A stretch of DNA of 64,000 nucleotides from Pontibacter pudoricolor (GCF_010092985.1 NZ_CP048106.1:1550001-1614000), one strand, 5' to 3'; shown: positions 9,198 through 19,436, counted from the first letter of the stretch. Program-made: numbers and translations. The notes: generated by a model not told the origin, from the sequence alone.

Positions 9198-10454
9198 ATG
9201 AAAATCCAGCCGCCATATCATATCAGACATATCTACCTTCAGGAGGCTCCGGCACCAATTTATAGTCATCCGTTGACTACTGGGAGCTACCTTGTTTTCT
9301 GGTGGAATGATATTGCCTTAGGAGATCTGTACCTGGAGCCAAACAGAAAGCTTTCGGAAAAAGGGTATTATAAAATCATAAAGCAGGCCATACTTCCTGC
9401 TCTCCGGTTTTATGCCAGTGGGCAACAGCATTTACAGCCCGATTGGAACAAGTTACTTCCTGATGACAACTATAAAGCCTGGATCACCACGCTAGAGGCT
9501 GTTTTCTTAAATTATACTTCAGCTATAGTTGCTGCGCGCGTACCTGTGTCGGTAATCATCTGCACACATAACAGGGCTCGCCAGTTGCAGCAGTGTTTAA
9601 CAAACCTAAGCAAACTTGCCTGCCTTGCGGCAGAAATTATAGTTGTAGACAATGCTCCTTTAGATGAGGCTACTGAGCTGATAGTAAAGCAATTCACATA
9701 TGCTGGCAACATGGTATATGTAAGAGAGTCTCGAAAGGGCCTCGACATTGCCCGGAATACAGGTTTGAAGCATGCAGCCTATCCTATTGTGGCTTTTGTA
9801 GATGATGATGTAGCTGTACACCGCCTTTGGCTGCACCACGTGTGGGAGTCTTTTAAGAACCCTGCAATTGCTGCCATGACGGGCTTGGTACTAGCCTCTG
9901 AGTTGCAAACGGAGGCCCAATGTATTTTTGAAAAACACTGGAGCTTCAACCGGGGCTATGCTGATAAGGTTTACACCAAAAGATTTTTATTCAAAACACA
10001 TGCTCAAGGGCCACCGGTTTGGGAAATTGGTGCAGGGGCAAACATGGCATTCAGAAAGAATGTACTGAAAGCTACAGGCACTTTTAACGAATTACTGGAC
10101 GCAGGGGCAGCAGGATGTAGCGGTGATTCAGAACTATGGTACCGGCTTTTGTTGCACGGTTATACGATACACTACAACCCCAGAGCCATAGTATTCCATC
10201 AGCACAGAAAGGATATCAGAAGCTTAAGAAAGCAGATATTCTATTACATGCGCGGCCATGCTGCAGCAGCTCTTATTCAGCAGAAGCAATACAAAAGGGC
10301 TGCTTACACGCAGCACTTGGTCAGGTTACTGTTTAAAGGCTACCCTCGTTCTATACTTAAAGGTTTTCCGGGCTACCGCTACAGGTACACCACCCTTTGG
10401 GCGCAGATGAGCGGAGTACTGTCAGGGCTAATCTTTTACTATAAAAACAGGTAA
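9198..10454 (+). CDS. Family 2 glycosyltransferase with N-terminal extension
   Basis: The frame is open from 9045, inside the upstream ATPase gene, but the ATG at 9198 lies 20 bases after that gene's stop and is the sensible start, giving 418 residues. The first 115 or so residues match no domain I recognise. A GT-A domain follows with PVSVIICTHNRARQLQQCL, IIVVDNAPLD, a GLDIARNTGLKHA segment and the metal-binding-type acidic motif FVDDDVA. The C-terminal part is basic, as expected for a cytoplasmic enzyme touching the membrane. It probably adds one sugar to the lipid-linked chain. Donor and acceptor are unknown. Confidence 0.85.
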   Translation: MKIQPPYHIRHIYLQEAPAPIYSHPLTTGSYLVFWWNDIALGDLYLEPNRKLSEKGYYKIIKQAILPALRFYASGQQHLQPDWNKLLPDDNYKAWITTLEAVFLNYTSAIVAARVPVSVIICTHNRARQLQQCLTNLSKLACLAAEIIVVDNAPLDEATELIVKQFTYAGNMVYVRESRKGLDIARNTGLKHAAYPIVAFVDDDVAVHRLWLHHVWESFKNPAIAAMTGLVLASELQTEAQCIFEKHWSFNRGYADKVYTKRFLFKTHAQGPPVWEIGAGANMAFRKNVLKATGTFNELLDAGAAGCSGDSELWYRLLLHGYTIHYNPRAIVFHQHRKDIRSLRKQIFYYMRGHAAAALIQQKQYKRAAYTQHLVRLLFKGYPRSILKGFPGYRYRYTTLWAQMSGVLSGLIFYYKNR

Positions 10455-10481
10455 TTCCATTGGCAGAGTGGTACACAGATT

Positions 10482-12110
10482 ATGCAGCCAGCTTCTCACA
10501 AATCTCTTAATCCGTTGGTTACGGTTATTATCCCGTGCTATAACCATGCTTTATACCTGCATAAGGCTATAAAAAGTGTAATAAACCAGACGTATAACAA
10601 CATTGAAATAATTGTGGTAGACGATGGATCTACAGATAACACGCAGACAGTTGCTACAAGCTACCATGCCGTCACATATGTTTACCAACAGAATCAAGGC
10701 CTTTCAGCAGCACGGAACACGGGTATAAAAAAAAGCAATGGCAGCTATCTGGTTTTTCTGGATGCCGACGACTGGCTCTACCCGAAAGGCATTGAAATTA
10801 ATGTAGGGTACATGCAGGCAAACAACGATGTTGCTTTTATATCCGGGACTTTTGATGCCATTTATATCCAGGAAAATAAGATAAGAGAAGGTGTTGTCGA
10901 AGTAAACTCCGATCACTACTGTCGCCTACTTCAATGCAACTACATAGGTATGATCGCAACGGTACTTTTCCAACGGTGGGTGTTTGATGAGTTTTCCTAT
11001 GATGTCACCTTAAAGAACTGTGAAGATTATGACTTGTTCCTAAAGATTGCGAGAAAATACAAAATTTACCATCACCTGAATAAAATAGCGGCCTACCGGA
11101 TACATACTTCAAACATGTCAACAAACATACCCGACATGCTTAATGGAGTGCTTCGTATTCAACAAAGGCAAAAAGAACACTTACTGGACGAAAAGGAAAT
11201 AAAAGCTTTTAAGGCTGGTCGTAGAATATGGAAGAACTATTACTGCAACGAACTTTACAGGAATTTACTTCACAGAAAAGAACCGCCGGCAAAGGCGGAA
11301 CTGGAGACTCTTTTAAAGAATAAACCTGCTTATTACATCAAATACAACATAGTTGCTAATACCACCAAACTGAAAACTGCAGCTAAAGCAATGGCCCCTG
11401 ACTATAGTTTAAGATGGCTACACAAATTAGGGGTATACAAAAAGTATGTACCTAAAATCAGGAAAGTTAACCTGGGCGACCTTGACCGCACTACTCCATT
11501 CAGTACAGAGTTTGGCTATGACCGGGGAGGTCCGATAGACAGGTATTATATTGAAAACTTTTTGGAACTGGAGCAAGAGAACATCAAAGACAGAGTGCTT
11601 GAAATTGGAGACAATGAGTACACACTCTGTTTCGGACGAGAAAGAGTTAGTCAGAGTGATATTCTGCATGTAGATGCCAGCAACCCGAATGCTACTTTTA
11701 TTGGTGACATCAGTAATGCCCCGGATATTCCGGATAATTTATTTGACTGCATTATCCTGACCCAAACACTTCATCTGATTTATGATGTTCAGGGAGCATT
11801 AAGAACTTGCCACCGTATACTAAAGCCCGGAGGTACCTTACTCCTCACCGTTCCAGGCATCACGCCTATTGACCATGGGCAGTGGAAAGATATCTGGTAT
11901 TGGTCTTTCACTGCACAAGCTATGCGGAAGCTGCTACAGGACACTTTCTCCGGAGCAATAACAGTTAATTCCTATGGCAATGTACTTGCCGCCACATCTT
12001 TTCTGTATGGACTTGGCCTTCCCGAAATATCAAAAGAAAAGCTTATACCCAACGACCCGCATTATCAGGTAATAATTTCAGTTAAAGCCACTAAAAAGGA
12101 TATCTCATGA
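10482..12110 (+). CDS. Fused family 2 glycosyltransferase and SAM-dependent methyltransferase
   Basis: A 542-residue bifunctional protein. The N-terminal GT-A domain (about 8-240) has VTVIIPCYNHALYLHKAI, IIVVDDGSTDNTQT and FLDADDWLYP. After a helical linker, the C-terminal part (about 345-540) is a class I methyltransferase of the Methyltransf_11 type, with LEIGDNEYTL in the SAM-binding position, DCIILTQTLHLI and the post-motif HRILKPGGTLLLTVPG. Such fusions let one protein add a sugar and methylate it or its neighbour. With a Wzt-type C-terminal domain next door, terminal methylation could mark chain ends for export, as known for some O-antigens. That link is inference. It overlaps the next gene by 4 bases (ATGA). 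Confidence 0.88.
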   Translation: MQPASHKSLNPLVTVIIPCYNHALYLHKAIKSVINQTYNNIEIIVVDDGSTDNTQTVATSYHAVTYVYQQNQGLSAARNTGIKKSNGSYLVFLDADDWLYPKGIEINVGYMQANNDVAFISGTFDAIYIQENKIREGVVEVNSDHYCRLLQCNYIGMIATVLFQRWVFDEFSYDVTLKNCEDYDLFLKIARKYKIYHHLNKIAAYRIHTSNMSTNIPDMLNGVLRIQQRQKEHLLDEKEIKAFKAGRRIWKNYYCNELYRNLLHRKEPPAKAELETLLKNKPAYYIKYNIVANTTKLKTAAKAMAPDYSLRWLHKLGVYKKYVPKIRKVNLGDLDRTTPFSTEFGYDRGGPIDRYYIENFLELEQENIKDRVLEIGDNEYTLCFGRERVSQSDILHVDASNPNATFIGDISNAPDIPDNLFDCIILTQTLHLIYDVQGALRTCHRILKPGGTLLLTVPGITPIDHGQWKDIWYWSFTAQAMRKLLQDTFSGAITVNSYGNVLAATSFLYGLGLPEISKEKLIPNDPHYQVIISVKATKKDIS

Positions 12111-13126
12111 AAACAGGCAGGTTTCCTTTCTTAAACAGATTCAGATCACCAAAGGCTCTGGTGCTTATGTATCACCGCGTTGGTATACCTGATACAGATA
12201 TATGGGAAATGACCGTCACTCCTGAGAATTTCGAGCAACAGTTGCAAGCCTTAAAAAAAGCAGGAAACGTTATTACGCTGCAGGAATTAGTAGATGGGCT
12301 AAAGGCCAATAAATTAATAAACAATAGCATAGCCCTTACATTCGACGACGGATACGCTGATAATTACGAAAACGCTAAACCGCTGCTTGAAATGTACAAT
12401 CTGCCCTGTACATTTTTTATTTCTTCGGGCCTGATAAATAAAGACGAAGAATTCTGGTGGGACGAGCTAACCAGCATCATATTCAAATCCCAGTTCTTGC
12501 CCGGCACAATATCCATTACTATAAATCAAACCTTCATCAATCTGAATATTAGGGATGAGGCTGCTTTAGATGAACACCAGATAGCAAGAAATGCCTCCTG
12601 GAGAGCCTGTACAGAACCCCCACCTTCGTTGCGCTGTAAGCTATATCTGAAACTATGGCAGGAACTTAAACCACTGTCTTATACGGAGCAAAGAAAAGAG
12701 CTTAGCAAAATACGTGCATGGGCCGATCATACTTTACCCAGTGCCTCTAAGAACAAATGCATGTCCGCCCTACAGTTACAGGACCTGGCCCGCAATGAAC
12801 TGTTTGATATAGGCGCTCACACAGTATCGCATCCGGAATTAAAGAAGTGCAGTATTAAGGAACAGCAGTTTGAACTTGAGAATAATAGAGAATTTCTTAG
12901 TCGATTAACAGGCAGATCGATAAATCTTCTAACATATCCGTATGGTGACTATAGTACCGATACTATAAAAGTTACAGCAGATGCCGGGTTCGACGCAGCC
13001 TTCACCACGCAGGAAACACCTGTAACGCATCACTCCCAACTCTATAGTTTGGGAAGGTTTCAGGTTCCGAATCTCCCGATGCCTGAGTTCGAGCGTGCAA
13101 TAAACTATTGGCAACAGTTAAAGTAA
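12107..13126 (+). CDS. Polysaccharide deacetylase (NodB family)
   Basis: This 339-residue protein with no signal peptide has the full NodB set: MYHRVG near the N-terminus, ALTFDDGYADN (metal-binding Asp pair), GAHTVSHPEL (HxxxH) and LTYPYGDYSTDT. A roughly 90-residue insertion separates the DD and HxxxH motifs. Without a signal, it probably acts in the cytoplasm or at the inner membrane face, on a sugar or lipid-linked intermediate and not on the finished polymer. Its start overlaps the stop of the glycosyltransferase/methyltransferase fusion (ATGA), so translation is probably coupled. The substrate is not predictable from sequence. Confidence 0.88.
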   Translation: MKTGRFPFLNRFRSPKALVLMYHRVGIPDTDIWEMTVTPENFEQQLQALKKAGNVITLQELVDGLKANKLINNSIALTFDDGYADNYENAKPLLEMYNLPCTFFISSGLINKDEEFWWDELTSIIFKSQFLPGTISITINQTFINLNIRDEAALDEHQIARNASWRACTEPPPSLRCKLYLKLWQELKPLSYTEQRKELSKIRAWADHTLPSASKNKCMSALQLQDLARNELFDIGAHTVSHPELKKCSIKEQQFELENNREFLSRLTGRSINLLTYPYGDYSTDTIKVTADAGFDAAFTTQETPVTHHSQLYSLGRFQVPNLPMPEFERAINYWQQLK

Positions 13127-13130
13127 CTAT

Positions 13131-14078
13131 GTGATGCCTATACTACAGGAATATTCACCGCTGGTTTCCGTCATAATTCCTTTTTTTAATGAGGAAGTTT
13201 TTCTTTCTGAAGCTATAGAAAGTGTGCTGGCTCAAAAATATACGCATTGGGAATTGATTCTTGTGGATGATGGCTCCACCGACCGAAGTGCTACAATCGC
13301 GAAGGAATACGCAAGAAAATCAAGTTCCAAAATATACTATACTGAACATGCTAAACACAGCAACAAAGGGTTAAGCGCAAGTAGAAACCAGGGAATAAGG
13401 CAATCTCGGGGAGAACTCATCGCATTTCTTGATGCAGATGACGTCTGGCTACCTGACAAGCTACTGAACCAGGTAGCTATCTTTTATAAATATCCAGACG
13501 TTTCAATGGTTGCTGAAGCATCCCTTTACTGGTTTAGCTGGTGTATTCCTGACAAAAAAGATGTACTTGTAACGATTGGTGCGCCACAAAATAAAGACTA
13601 CAGCCCTATGGAACTGCTCCATTATCTGTACCCCCTGAAAAAAGGTGCAGCCCCCTGCCCTTCCGGCTTACTCGTATCAAAACAGGCTATTGACAGGTGT
13701 GGAGGATTTGAGGAGAATTTCGCAAAAGAATACCAGTTGTACGAAGACCAGGCTTTTCTTCTTAAAATTTATTTAAAAGAGCGGGTATACATTTCCGCTT
13801 CCTGCCACAACCGGTACAGGCAACGAGCCGGATCTATTGTGCAGAAAGTAAAATCTGATGGTCATTACGATAAGGTGCGTATGTACTTTCTGGAATGGAT
13901 GGAGAATTATTTAAACAAGGAGCGCATAACCAACCAGGACGTACATAAACTTTTAAGGGCTGCGCTTCTGCCGTACCGGAAACCAAATACTTTTTATATT
14001 ACCGTATATCTGCCTGTAAAAGTGAAAGGAGTCATTAAAAAAGGGTTGAAAAGATTACTGCCATCATGCCTGCTTTAA
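13131..14078 (+). CDS. Family 2 glycosyltransferase
   Basis: This 315-residue GT-A enzyme has LVSVIIPFFNEEVFLSEAIE at the N-terminus, LILVDDGSTDRSA for nucleotide-sugar binding, a GLSASRNQGI segment and FLDADDVWLPDKL as the metal-binding motif. A C-terminal basic helical tail follows. The frame opens at GTG 13131 with an ATG immediately after at 13134; either may start translation. It follows the deacetylase by 4 bases and overlaps the next gene by 13 bases, so it belongs to the same transcript. It probably adds one residue to the repeating unit, with unknown specificity. Confidence 0.87.
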   Translation: MMPILQEYSPLVSVIIPFFNEEVFLSEAIESVLAQKYTHWELILVDDGSTDRSATIAKEYARKSSSKIYYTEHAKHSNKGLSASRNQGIRQSRGELIAFLDADDVWLPDKLLNQVAIFYKYPDVSMVAEASLYWFSWCIPDKKDVLVTIGAPQNKDYSPMELLHYLYPLKKGAAPCPSGLLVSKQAIDRCGGFEENFAKEYQLYEDQAFLLKIYLKERVYISASCHNRYRQRAGSIVQKVKSDGHYDKVRMYFLEWMENYLNKERITNQDVHKLLRAALLPYRKPNTFYITVYLPVKVKGVIKKGLKRLLPSCLL

Positions 14079-15157
14079 CTGTTCTTATGCCTGTTTATAA
14101 CGCTGAAAAATTTCTGTCTGAAGCAATAGACAGTATTTTGGAACAGACATTTCAGGACTTTGAATTTATTATTATTGACGACGGTTCCAGCGATAAAAGT
14201 GCTTCTATTATACAGTCTTACTCCGACCCGCGCATACGTTTCTATACTAACAAAGAGAATGAAGGTATTTCTGCAACTCTTAATAAAGGTATAAAATTGG
14301 CTGAGGCACCGTGGATAGCTCGAATGGATGCTGACGATATTAGTTACCCGGACAGACTTGAAAAGCAAATGACCTATCTGGAAGCTAACCCTGATTGCGC
14401 AATGGTCTCGACACTAACACGAGTAATTTCAGAAACAGGGGATGTACTATGGGTAGACCGGATCAGGAGCGAACATTTTTATTATAACCTGGCTTTCATC
14501 TGCTGGATATATCATCCGACTGTATTATTCAGTAAAACGGCAGTACAGGAAGCAGGTATGTATACGGCAACTTATTCCGAAGACTTCGAGCTTTTTTGGC
14601 AAATTTCCAGAAGATATAAGATATATAACCTCCCAACTATACTGTTAGACTACCGTGTAACAGACCAAAGCCTGCATCAGGTACTAAAAAAGACAGAATA
14701 TGAGATAGCGCAACAAGAGCAGGTGCTTAGAAATCTGCGCTATTATGCCGGGAGCAACTATACTTTGCCTAGCAGTTTTATAGCTTGTTTCAGGCATAAC
14801 TTTGAACCCCTGAAAAAAGAGCTGAACCTACACAAAATCATTGCATGTATTAAAGAGTTAGACTTTTTAACTGAGTGTATACTTTCAAGAGACAATCCTA
14901 ATTACGATGCTGTGGCTATCAGAACAGCTGCTATGTACAAGAAACATTACATACTCTCAAACTTATCGGATGGCCTGCCGATAATGCAGAAAGCCTACCT
15001 TTGGCTAAGGCTGGAATCATTTAGAACCATTTTAAAACTCCTGAAAAGTGGTTTAATCACTAATGTAAAAGCTTGTTCCGTCCCGGATAAAACCGTCAAT
15101 AATGCCCTTAAGTCTGCTTTAAATCAGCCTTTACATAATATAAATCATAGAATATAA
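14066..15157 (+). CDS. Family 2 glycosyltransferase
   Basis: This 363-residue GT-A enzyme has LTVLMPVYNAEKFLSEAIDS, FIIIDDGSSDKSASII, the GISATLNKGI segment and RMDADDISYPDRLEKQ. A longer helical C-terminal region (about 230-363) follows the catalytic domain. The gene starts inside the last 13 bases of the upstream glycosyltransferase, indicating coupled translation. After its stop there is an 82-base spacer before the next ATG, the largest gap inside this operon. Specificity is unknown. Confidence 0.87.
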   Translation: MPALTVLMPVYNAEKFLSEAIDSILEQTFQDFEFIIIDDGSSDKSASIIQSYSDPRIRFYTNKENEGISATLNKGIKLAEAPWIARMDADDISYPDRLEKQMTYLEANPDCAMVSTLTRVISETGDVLWVDRIRSEHFYYNLAFICWIYHPTVLFSKTAVQEAGMYTATYSEDFELFWQISRRYKIYNLPTILLDYRVTDQSLHQVLKKTEYEIAQQEQVLRNLRYYAGSNYTLPSSFIACFRHNFEPLKKELNLHKIIACIKELDFLTECILSRDNPNYDAVAIRTAAMYKKHYILSNLSDGLPIMQKAYLWLRLESFRTILKLLKSGLITNVKACSVPDKTVNNALKSALNQPLHNINHRI

Positions 15158-15239
15158 CTCCATAATTCTACAATGTTCTTTAAAAAGCGTATAACTAGAA
15201 CAACCAGGTGCTGAGACTGAATTAAAAGTATTGCCTTTG

Positions 15240-16220
15240 ATGAGTGTTATTTCTTTAGAGCCTCCTACTATACAACCTGCACTGCAACTTAAACAGAACC
15301 CTGTTATATCTGTGATGATTCCAGTATACAATTGCGGTCAGTTTATAGCAGAAGCCTTGAACAGTGTGTTAGAGCAGGGACTTTCGGAGAAGGAAATGCA
15401 GATAGAAGTGGTAGATGATGACAGTACTGACATTGATGTTGAGTCCCTGGTTCGCCAGGTTGGAAAGGGAAGAGTAAGATACTATAGACAACCAAAGAAC
15501 GTAGGCAGCCTGAAGAACTTCACAACTTGCATTAACCGGGCTGAGGGTAGACTGATTCACCTGTTACATGGTGATGACAAAGTTAAACCGGGATATTACA
15601 ACAAGATACTCGAGCTGTTTAAGAAATACCCCCAGGCAGGTGCCGCTTTTACACGGTATAGTTGCATAGATGAAAACGGCAAAAAACTACAGGATAAAAG
15701 CCCTGAAATGGCGCAAGAGGGAATACTGAAAAACTGGTTACTAACTATAGGAGAGAGACAACGCGTACAATACGCAGCCATAACAGTTAGACGTGACGTC
15801 TACGAACGGCTTGGCGGGTTTATAGGACCGACTTATGGCGAGGATTGGGAAATGTGGGTAAGAATTGCAAAACATTTCCCTATTGCCTACTCTCCGGCTA
15901 TTTTAGCTGATTACCGGATGCATACAAGCTCCATATCAGGTAGAAAGTTCCTGACAGGGGAATACCTGCAGGACTTGTATTACGCCATGCTGCTAATTCA
16001 GAAACACCTGCCGCAAGACAAAAAGAAAAGCATCCTTAACAAGTCAAGAAAATATTATGCGGCTTACGGCATTAAAATAGCAGAAAAGCTCTGGAATACG
16101 CTTCATGATAAACAAGTTGTAAAGGCACAGATAAGACAAGCTCTGAACCTGCACAGCAGCCTGAAGCTATATGTACTGATCGGGATACTTTATTACAAAA
16201 TTACATTTAACAGTGCATGA
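15240..16220 (+). CDS. Family 2 glycosyltransferase
   Basis: This GT-A enzyme of about 326 residues has VISVMIPVYNCGQFIAEALN and VEVVDDDSTDI in the nucleotide-binding half, and LLHGDDKVKPGYY in place of the usual DADD motif, so the metal site is of a variant type (H-G-D-D). The segment GEDWEMWVRIAKHFP is a typical acceptor-side block. The frame opens at TTG 15231, but the ATG at 15240 is preferred. Its stop overlaps the next start (ATGA). It is part of the same glycan assembly operon, with unknown specificity. Confidence 0.86.
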   Translation: MSVISLEPPTIQPALQLKQNPVISVMIPVYNCGQFIAEALNSVLEQGLSEKEMQIEVVDDDSTDIDVESLVRQVGKGRVRYYRQPKNVGSLKNFTTCINRAEGRLIHLLHGDDKVKPGYYNKILELFKKYPQAGAAFTRYSCIDENGKKLQDKSPEMAQEGILKNWLLTIGERQRVQYAAITVRRDVYERLGGFIGPTYGEDWEMWVRIAKHFPIAYSPAILADYRMHTSSISGRKFLTGEYLQDLYYAMLLIQKHLPQDKKKSILNKSRKYYAAYGIKIAEKLWNTLHDKQVVKAQIRQALNLHSSLKLYVLIGILYYKITFNSA

Positions 16221-17287
16221 GAACAGGAATATCAGTGGCTATCTGCTCTTATAACGGAGCTGAACTACTCCCGGAAACCATAAGGCACCTTGTTAAACAA
16301 AGAGTAAACCCCGGTTTAAGCTGGGAAATTATTATAATTGACAATGCCTCCACCGACAATACAGCTGAAGTAGCCATTTCGGAATGGGAAAAGCATCAAA
16401 TTGCAGTTAGCTTTTCTGTACTTAATCAACCTAAGCAGGGTTTAACCTTTGCCCGAGAACTGGCTTTGGAGAAAGCGAAATATAAATTTGTCTTATTCTG
16501 TGACGATGATAACTGGCTGAGCCCAGATTATGTAAACTCTGCATACGAGATTATGGACCGACAGCCCAATATAGGGATACTTGGAGGCAACGGTACATTA
16601 GAGTTCGAAACAAACCCACCATTGTGGGCTGCCAGTCTTTCGTCATTTGCGAATGGTCCCCAAGCTCTTGTATCAGGAAAAGTAGAAAATAACATTGTCT
16701 ATGGTGCCGGGTTCACAATAAGGAAGTCTGCCTATGAAGCATTGGTAAGCGCAGGATATAAGCCTTTATTATCGGACAGGTCCGGTAATTCTCTGAGTGC
16801 TGGTGGCGATTACGAACTCTGTTATGCTATCACACTTATCGGCTATGATATCTGGTATGAAGAAAATCTGAAGTTTAAGCACTTCATGCCTGCTAAAAGA
16901 ATAAACTGGAATTATTGTGTTCGTTTGTATAAAGAGGGAGCGGAATCTTTAACTGTACTAACACCATACCGTCTGCGTGTAAACAAGAACGTCACAAATA
17001 CGCTCTCATTTAAGATTAGCCTCTTCAAATCATTTCTGAACCAGTCGAAAAAGCTGCTCCCTTTACTGATACAGAAGTTTAAACTAGAACCTGATTCAGA
17101 AGAAGCTAAGTTGAATTTATTAAAAATAACCGCTTTAAAAGCAAGAATACTTAGCCTCAAGAATATTAGAGGCATGCAACAGAACTTCTTTAAAATTCTT
17201 ACGATTAGACATCAGGTCAAAAAGGATAACCAAAGAGTAATTACTCCTTCTAAGGCTTCATCCAGACATATAAAAATTGTAATATAA
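16217..17287 (+). CDS. Family 2 glycosyltransferase, last gene of the assembly operon
   Basis: This 356-residue GT-A enzyme begins with ISVAICSYNGAELLPETIRH, followed by IIIIDNASTDNTAEVA, a GLTFARELALEKAK segment and the acidic motif LFCDDDNWLSPDYV. The middle region has GGNGTLEFE and GAGFTIRKSAYEAL, common in enzymes of this subgroup. The C-terminal 90 residues are Lys-rich and helical. It overlaps the previous gene by 4 bases. The next gene starts more than 400 bases downstream, so the operon probably ends here, although no clear terminator hairpin was seen. Confidence 0.86.
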   Translation: MRTGISVAICSYNGAELLPETIRHLVKQRVNPGLSWEIIIIDNASTDNTAEVAISEWEKHQIAVSFSVLNQPKQGLTFARELALEKAKYKFVLFCDDDNWLSPDYVNSAYEIMDRQPNIGILGGNGTLEFETNPPLWAASLSSFANGPQALVSGKVENNIVYGAGFTIRKSAYEALVSAGYKPLLSDRSGNSLSAGGDYELCYAITLIGYDIWYEENLKFKHFMPAKRINWNYCVRLYKEGAESLTVLTPYRLRVNKNVTNTLSFKISLFKSFLNQSKKLLPLLIQKFKLEPDSEEAKLNLLKITALKARILSLKNIRGMQQNFFKILTIRHQVKKDNQRVITPSKASSRHIKIVI

Positions 17288-17723
17288 ATAACTGCAGTTT
17301 TATCTTTATGATACCCTGGATTAAAAACTTCATCGATCAATTCTAGCCTCTTTACGCATTAACCGCCCCTTTAAAACTACGCACTTACATCCTCTTCCGG
17401 GTACTTCTGATATTTCAAAGAAGCTACGTACCTGTAAAGTACTCTCAAAGACAAATTCCGCTATTATACGAATGATCTCAGAACAAGATTGATATAAACA
17501 TTCTAAAAATTTATATAAACAATTAACGATCACTATCATTTGGAATTCGTAAATAATTGAAAGAAAAAAACTGATTATTAACCTTTTACTATACACCTCA
17601 ACTTACCCTACTAGTAGATTCAGATTAACCTGCTGCTGTTTGTTTAGCTCCGGTTAAAGCCTAGTAAGAATTGCGTGCTTTGATGATATTATTAAGATTC
17701 TATCAATTATTATTCTATAGGCT
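17288..17723. other. Intergenic region upstream of first T9SS protein
   Basis: About 436 A+T-rich bases between the last glycosyltransferase and the secreted propeller-like protein. No gene or strong hairpin was seen. It should contain the promoter of the downstream gene, but no convincing TTTG / TAnnTTTG pair was identified. Confidence 0.4.
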
Positions 17724-19151
17724 ATGATTAAAAAGTTTACCCTTCTTATAATCGGGATGGTTCTGCTATCATTTGATCTATATGCGCAGTTCAACAGTGT
17801 CGAAAACTTAAAAAAAACGTCCATATCGGCCAGTACTGGGGAGAAGCCACAATCTAAAGTCTGGACCTATGCCTGCGAGCAATGGGCGATTTTTCCTAAT
17901 GCAGACGGCACTTTCCTCTGGCAGCTAAACGGAACATCCTGGTCAAAAAAACTAAAACTATCTCCTAGTACCACTTCTAAAGCCGATTGTAAGGTTGTTG
18001 GTAATGTTACTCACATCCTGCTGTTTCAGGGTACTTCGTCTCAGTTAGTTTCGCTTGAATATAATACTTCCTCGAACAGTTATCGTCTTTGGGATAAAAG
18101 GTCATCCACAGTAAATATAACGCTGGATGCTGAGGTGGAAACAGCCACTATAGATATTGATGGAAACAGGCGTATGTGGCTTGCATCAGATGGGCTGGAT
18201 AAAATAAATGTGAGATGGAGTGATGCGCCTTATACAGAGTGGAGTGAAGCTATTACTCTTGCAACTGGTGTAAACATGGATGATATAGGAGCTGTAGTTG
18301 CGCTGCCCGGAAAAGTGGGTGTATTCTGGTCTGATCAGAACAGAAAGCAGTTTGGATTCAGGACACATGCAGACGGAACAGATCCAGCAGCGTGGTCAGA
18401 AAATGAAGTGCCTGCCTCCCAGTCTGCACGCGATGTAGGCAAAGGCATGGCTAACGATCATATTAACATGGCTGTTGCTAGTGATGGTACCTTGTATTGT
18501 GCCATAAAGACTGAATTCAGATTGGAATTTGAAAAATTGCCTTATCCTTTGCTCGGACTTCTGGTTCGCAGGCCTTCAGGCAAATGGGATGACCTGTATG
18601 AAGTAACAAAAACAGGTACCAGGCCCATAGTTCTGCTGAATGAAAAACTGAACAAAATACGTGTTATTTATACCTCAGAGGACACTGGCGGCGATATCAT
18701 TTATAAAGAATCAGGTACATCAAACATTATTTTCAAGGAGCCTTTAATGCTGATAAAAGGAGCATACAATGATGTAACGAGCAGCAAGGGTAACCCTGGC
18801 TATGAGGTAGTTATATTAGCTTCCAATAAAAACAATTTAGTTGGAGTACTTGCATCTGATATACCTGACCCGACAGACATCTGTGGCATAAAGGAGATGT
18901 TTATGGCTTACCCTAACCCGTTCATTGTAAGATCTACCCTTCTCTTTAACTTCAAAAAAGGAACTGAGTATGCACTTATTTTATATGATAGCAAAGGAGC
19001 CAAAATAGCGACAATAGATAAAGGCAAATCAGAGGCAGGTCAGCAAAATACCCTGGAGTTTAATGGAGATTCGCTGGCGCGTGGGTTGTACATTTTAAAG
19101 CTCCACTCATCAACTAATAATCGATATTTAAAACTTATTAAAGATAATTAA
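17724..19151 (+). CDS. Secreted BNR-like propeller protein with T9SS sorting domain
   Basis: This 475-residue protein has a cleavable signal (MIKKFTLLIIGMVLLSFDLY then AQ). Residues about 30-380 form a repetitive beta domain like those of BNR/sialidase-type propellers, with TGEKPQSKVW, VETATIDIDGNRRMWLASDG, DDIGAVVALPGKVGVFWSDQ and LNEKLNKIRVIYTSEDTGG. No catalytic residues can be assigned. The last 80 residues are a type A T9SS sorting domain (FMAYPNPFIVRSTLLFNF, then ARGLYILKL and LKLIKDN), so the protein should cross the outer membrane and be attached or released. The whole propeller domain is shared with the larger neighbour at 19437, suggesting tandem duplication. The role is probably adhesion to or processing of extracellular glycans, by context only. 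Confidence 0.8.
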   Translation: MIKKFTLLIIGMVLLSFDLYAQFNSVENLKKTSISASTGEKPQSKVWTYACEQWAIFPNADGTFLWQLNGTSWSKKLKLSPSTTSKADCKVVGNVTHILLFQGTSSQLVSLEYNTSSNSYRLWDKRSSTVNITLDAEVETATIDIDGNRRMWLASDGLDKINVRWSDAPYTEWSEAITLATGVNMDDIGAVVALPGKVGVFWSDQNRKQFGFRTHADGTDPAAWSENEVPASQSARDVGKGMANDHINMAVASDGTLYCAIKTEFRLEFEKLPYPLLGLLVRRPSGKWDDLYEVTKTGTRPIVLLNEKLNKIRVIYTSEDTGGDIIYKESGTSNIIFKEPLMLIKGAYNDVTSSKGNPGYEVVILASNKNNLVGVLASDIPDPTDICGIKEMFMAYPNPFIVRSTLLFNFKKGTEYALILYDSKGAKIATIDKGKSEAGQQNTLEFNGDSLARGLYILKLHSSTNNRYLKLIKDN

Positions 19152-19436
19152 TCGAATAAAGCTTAAAAATATCTATTCATCTTCCATCTATCTACAAAGG
19201 TATACTAACAGTTTACTAACTATTCTGTTATCCAACCATAATAAGACATAAAATCATACAACTTCTTAACAAATCCCACTTATAACTATTTACTCCAAAC
19301 GTTTATTTCGTTGCCCTATTCATGAACATTAAACAGAGCAATGAAATATAATTTATATCAGGCTGCCAGCTGGAAGTAAAGGAAGCGCGCGCAATGATTT
19401 GAAATAATCGTGTTTGAGACCTATAAATAGCTAAGT

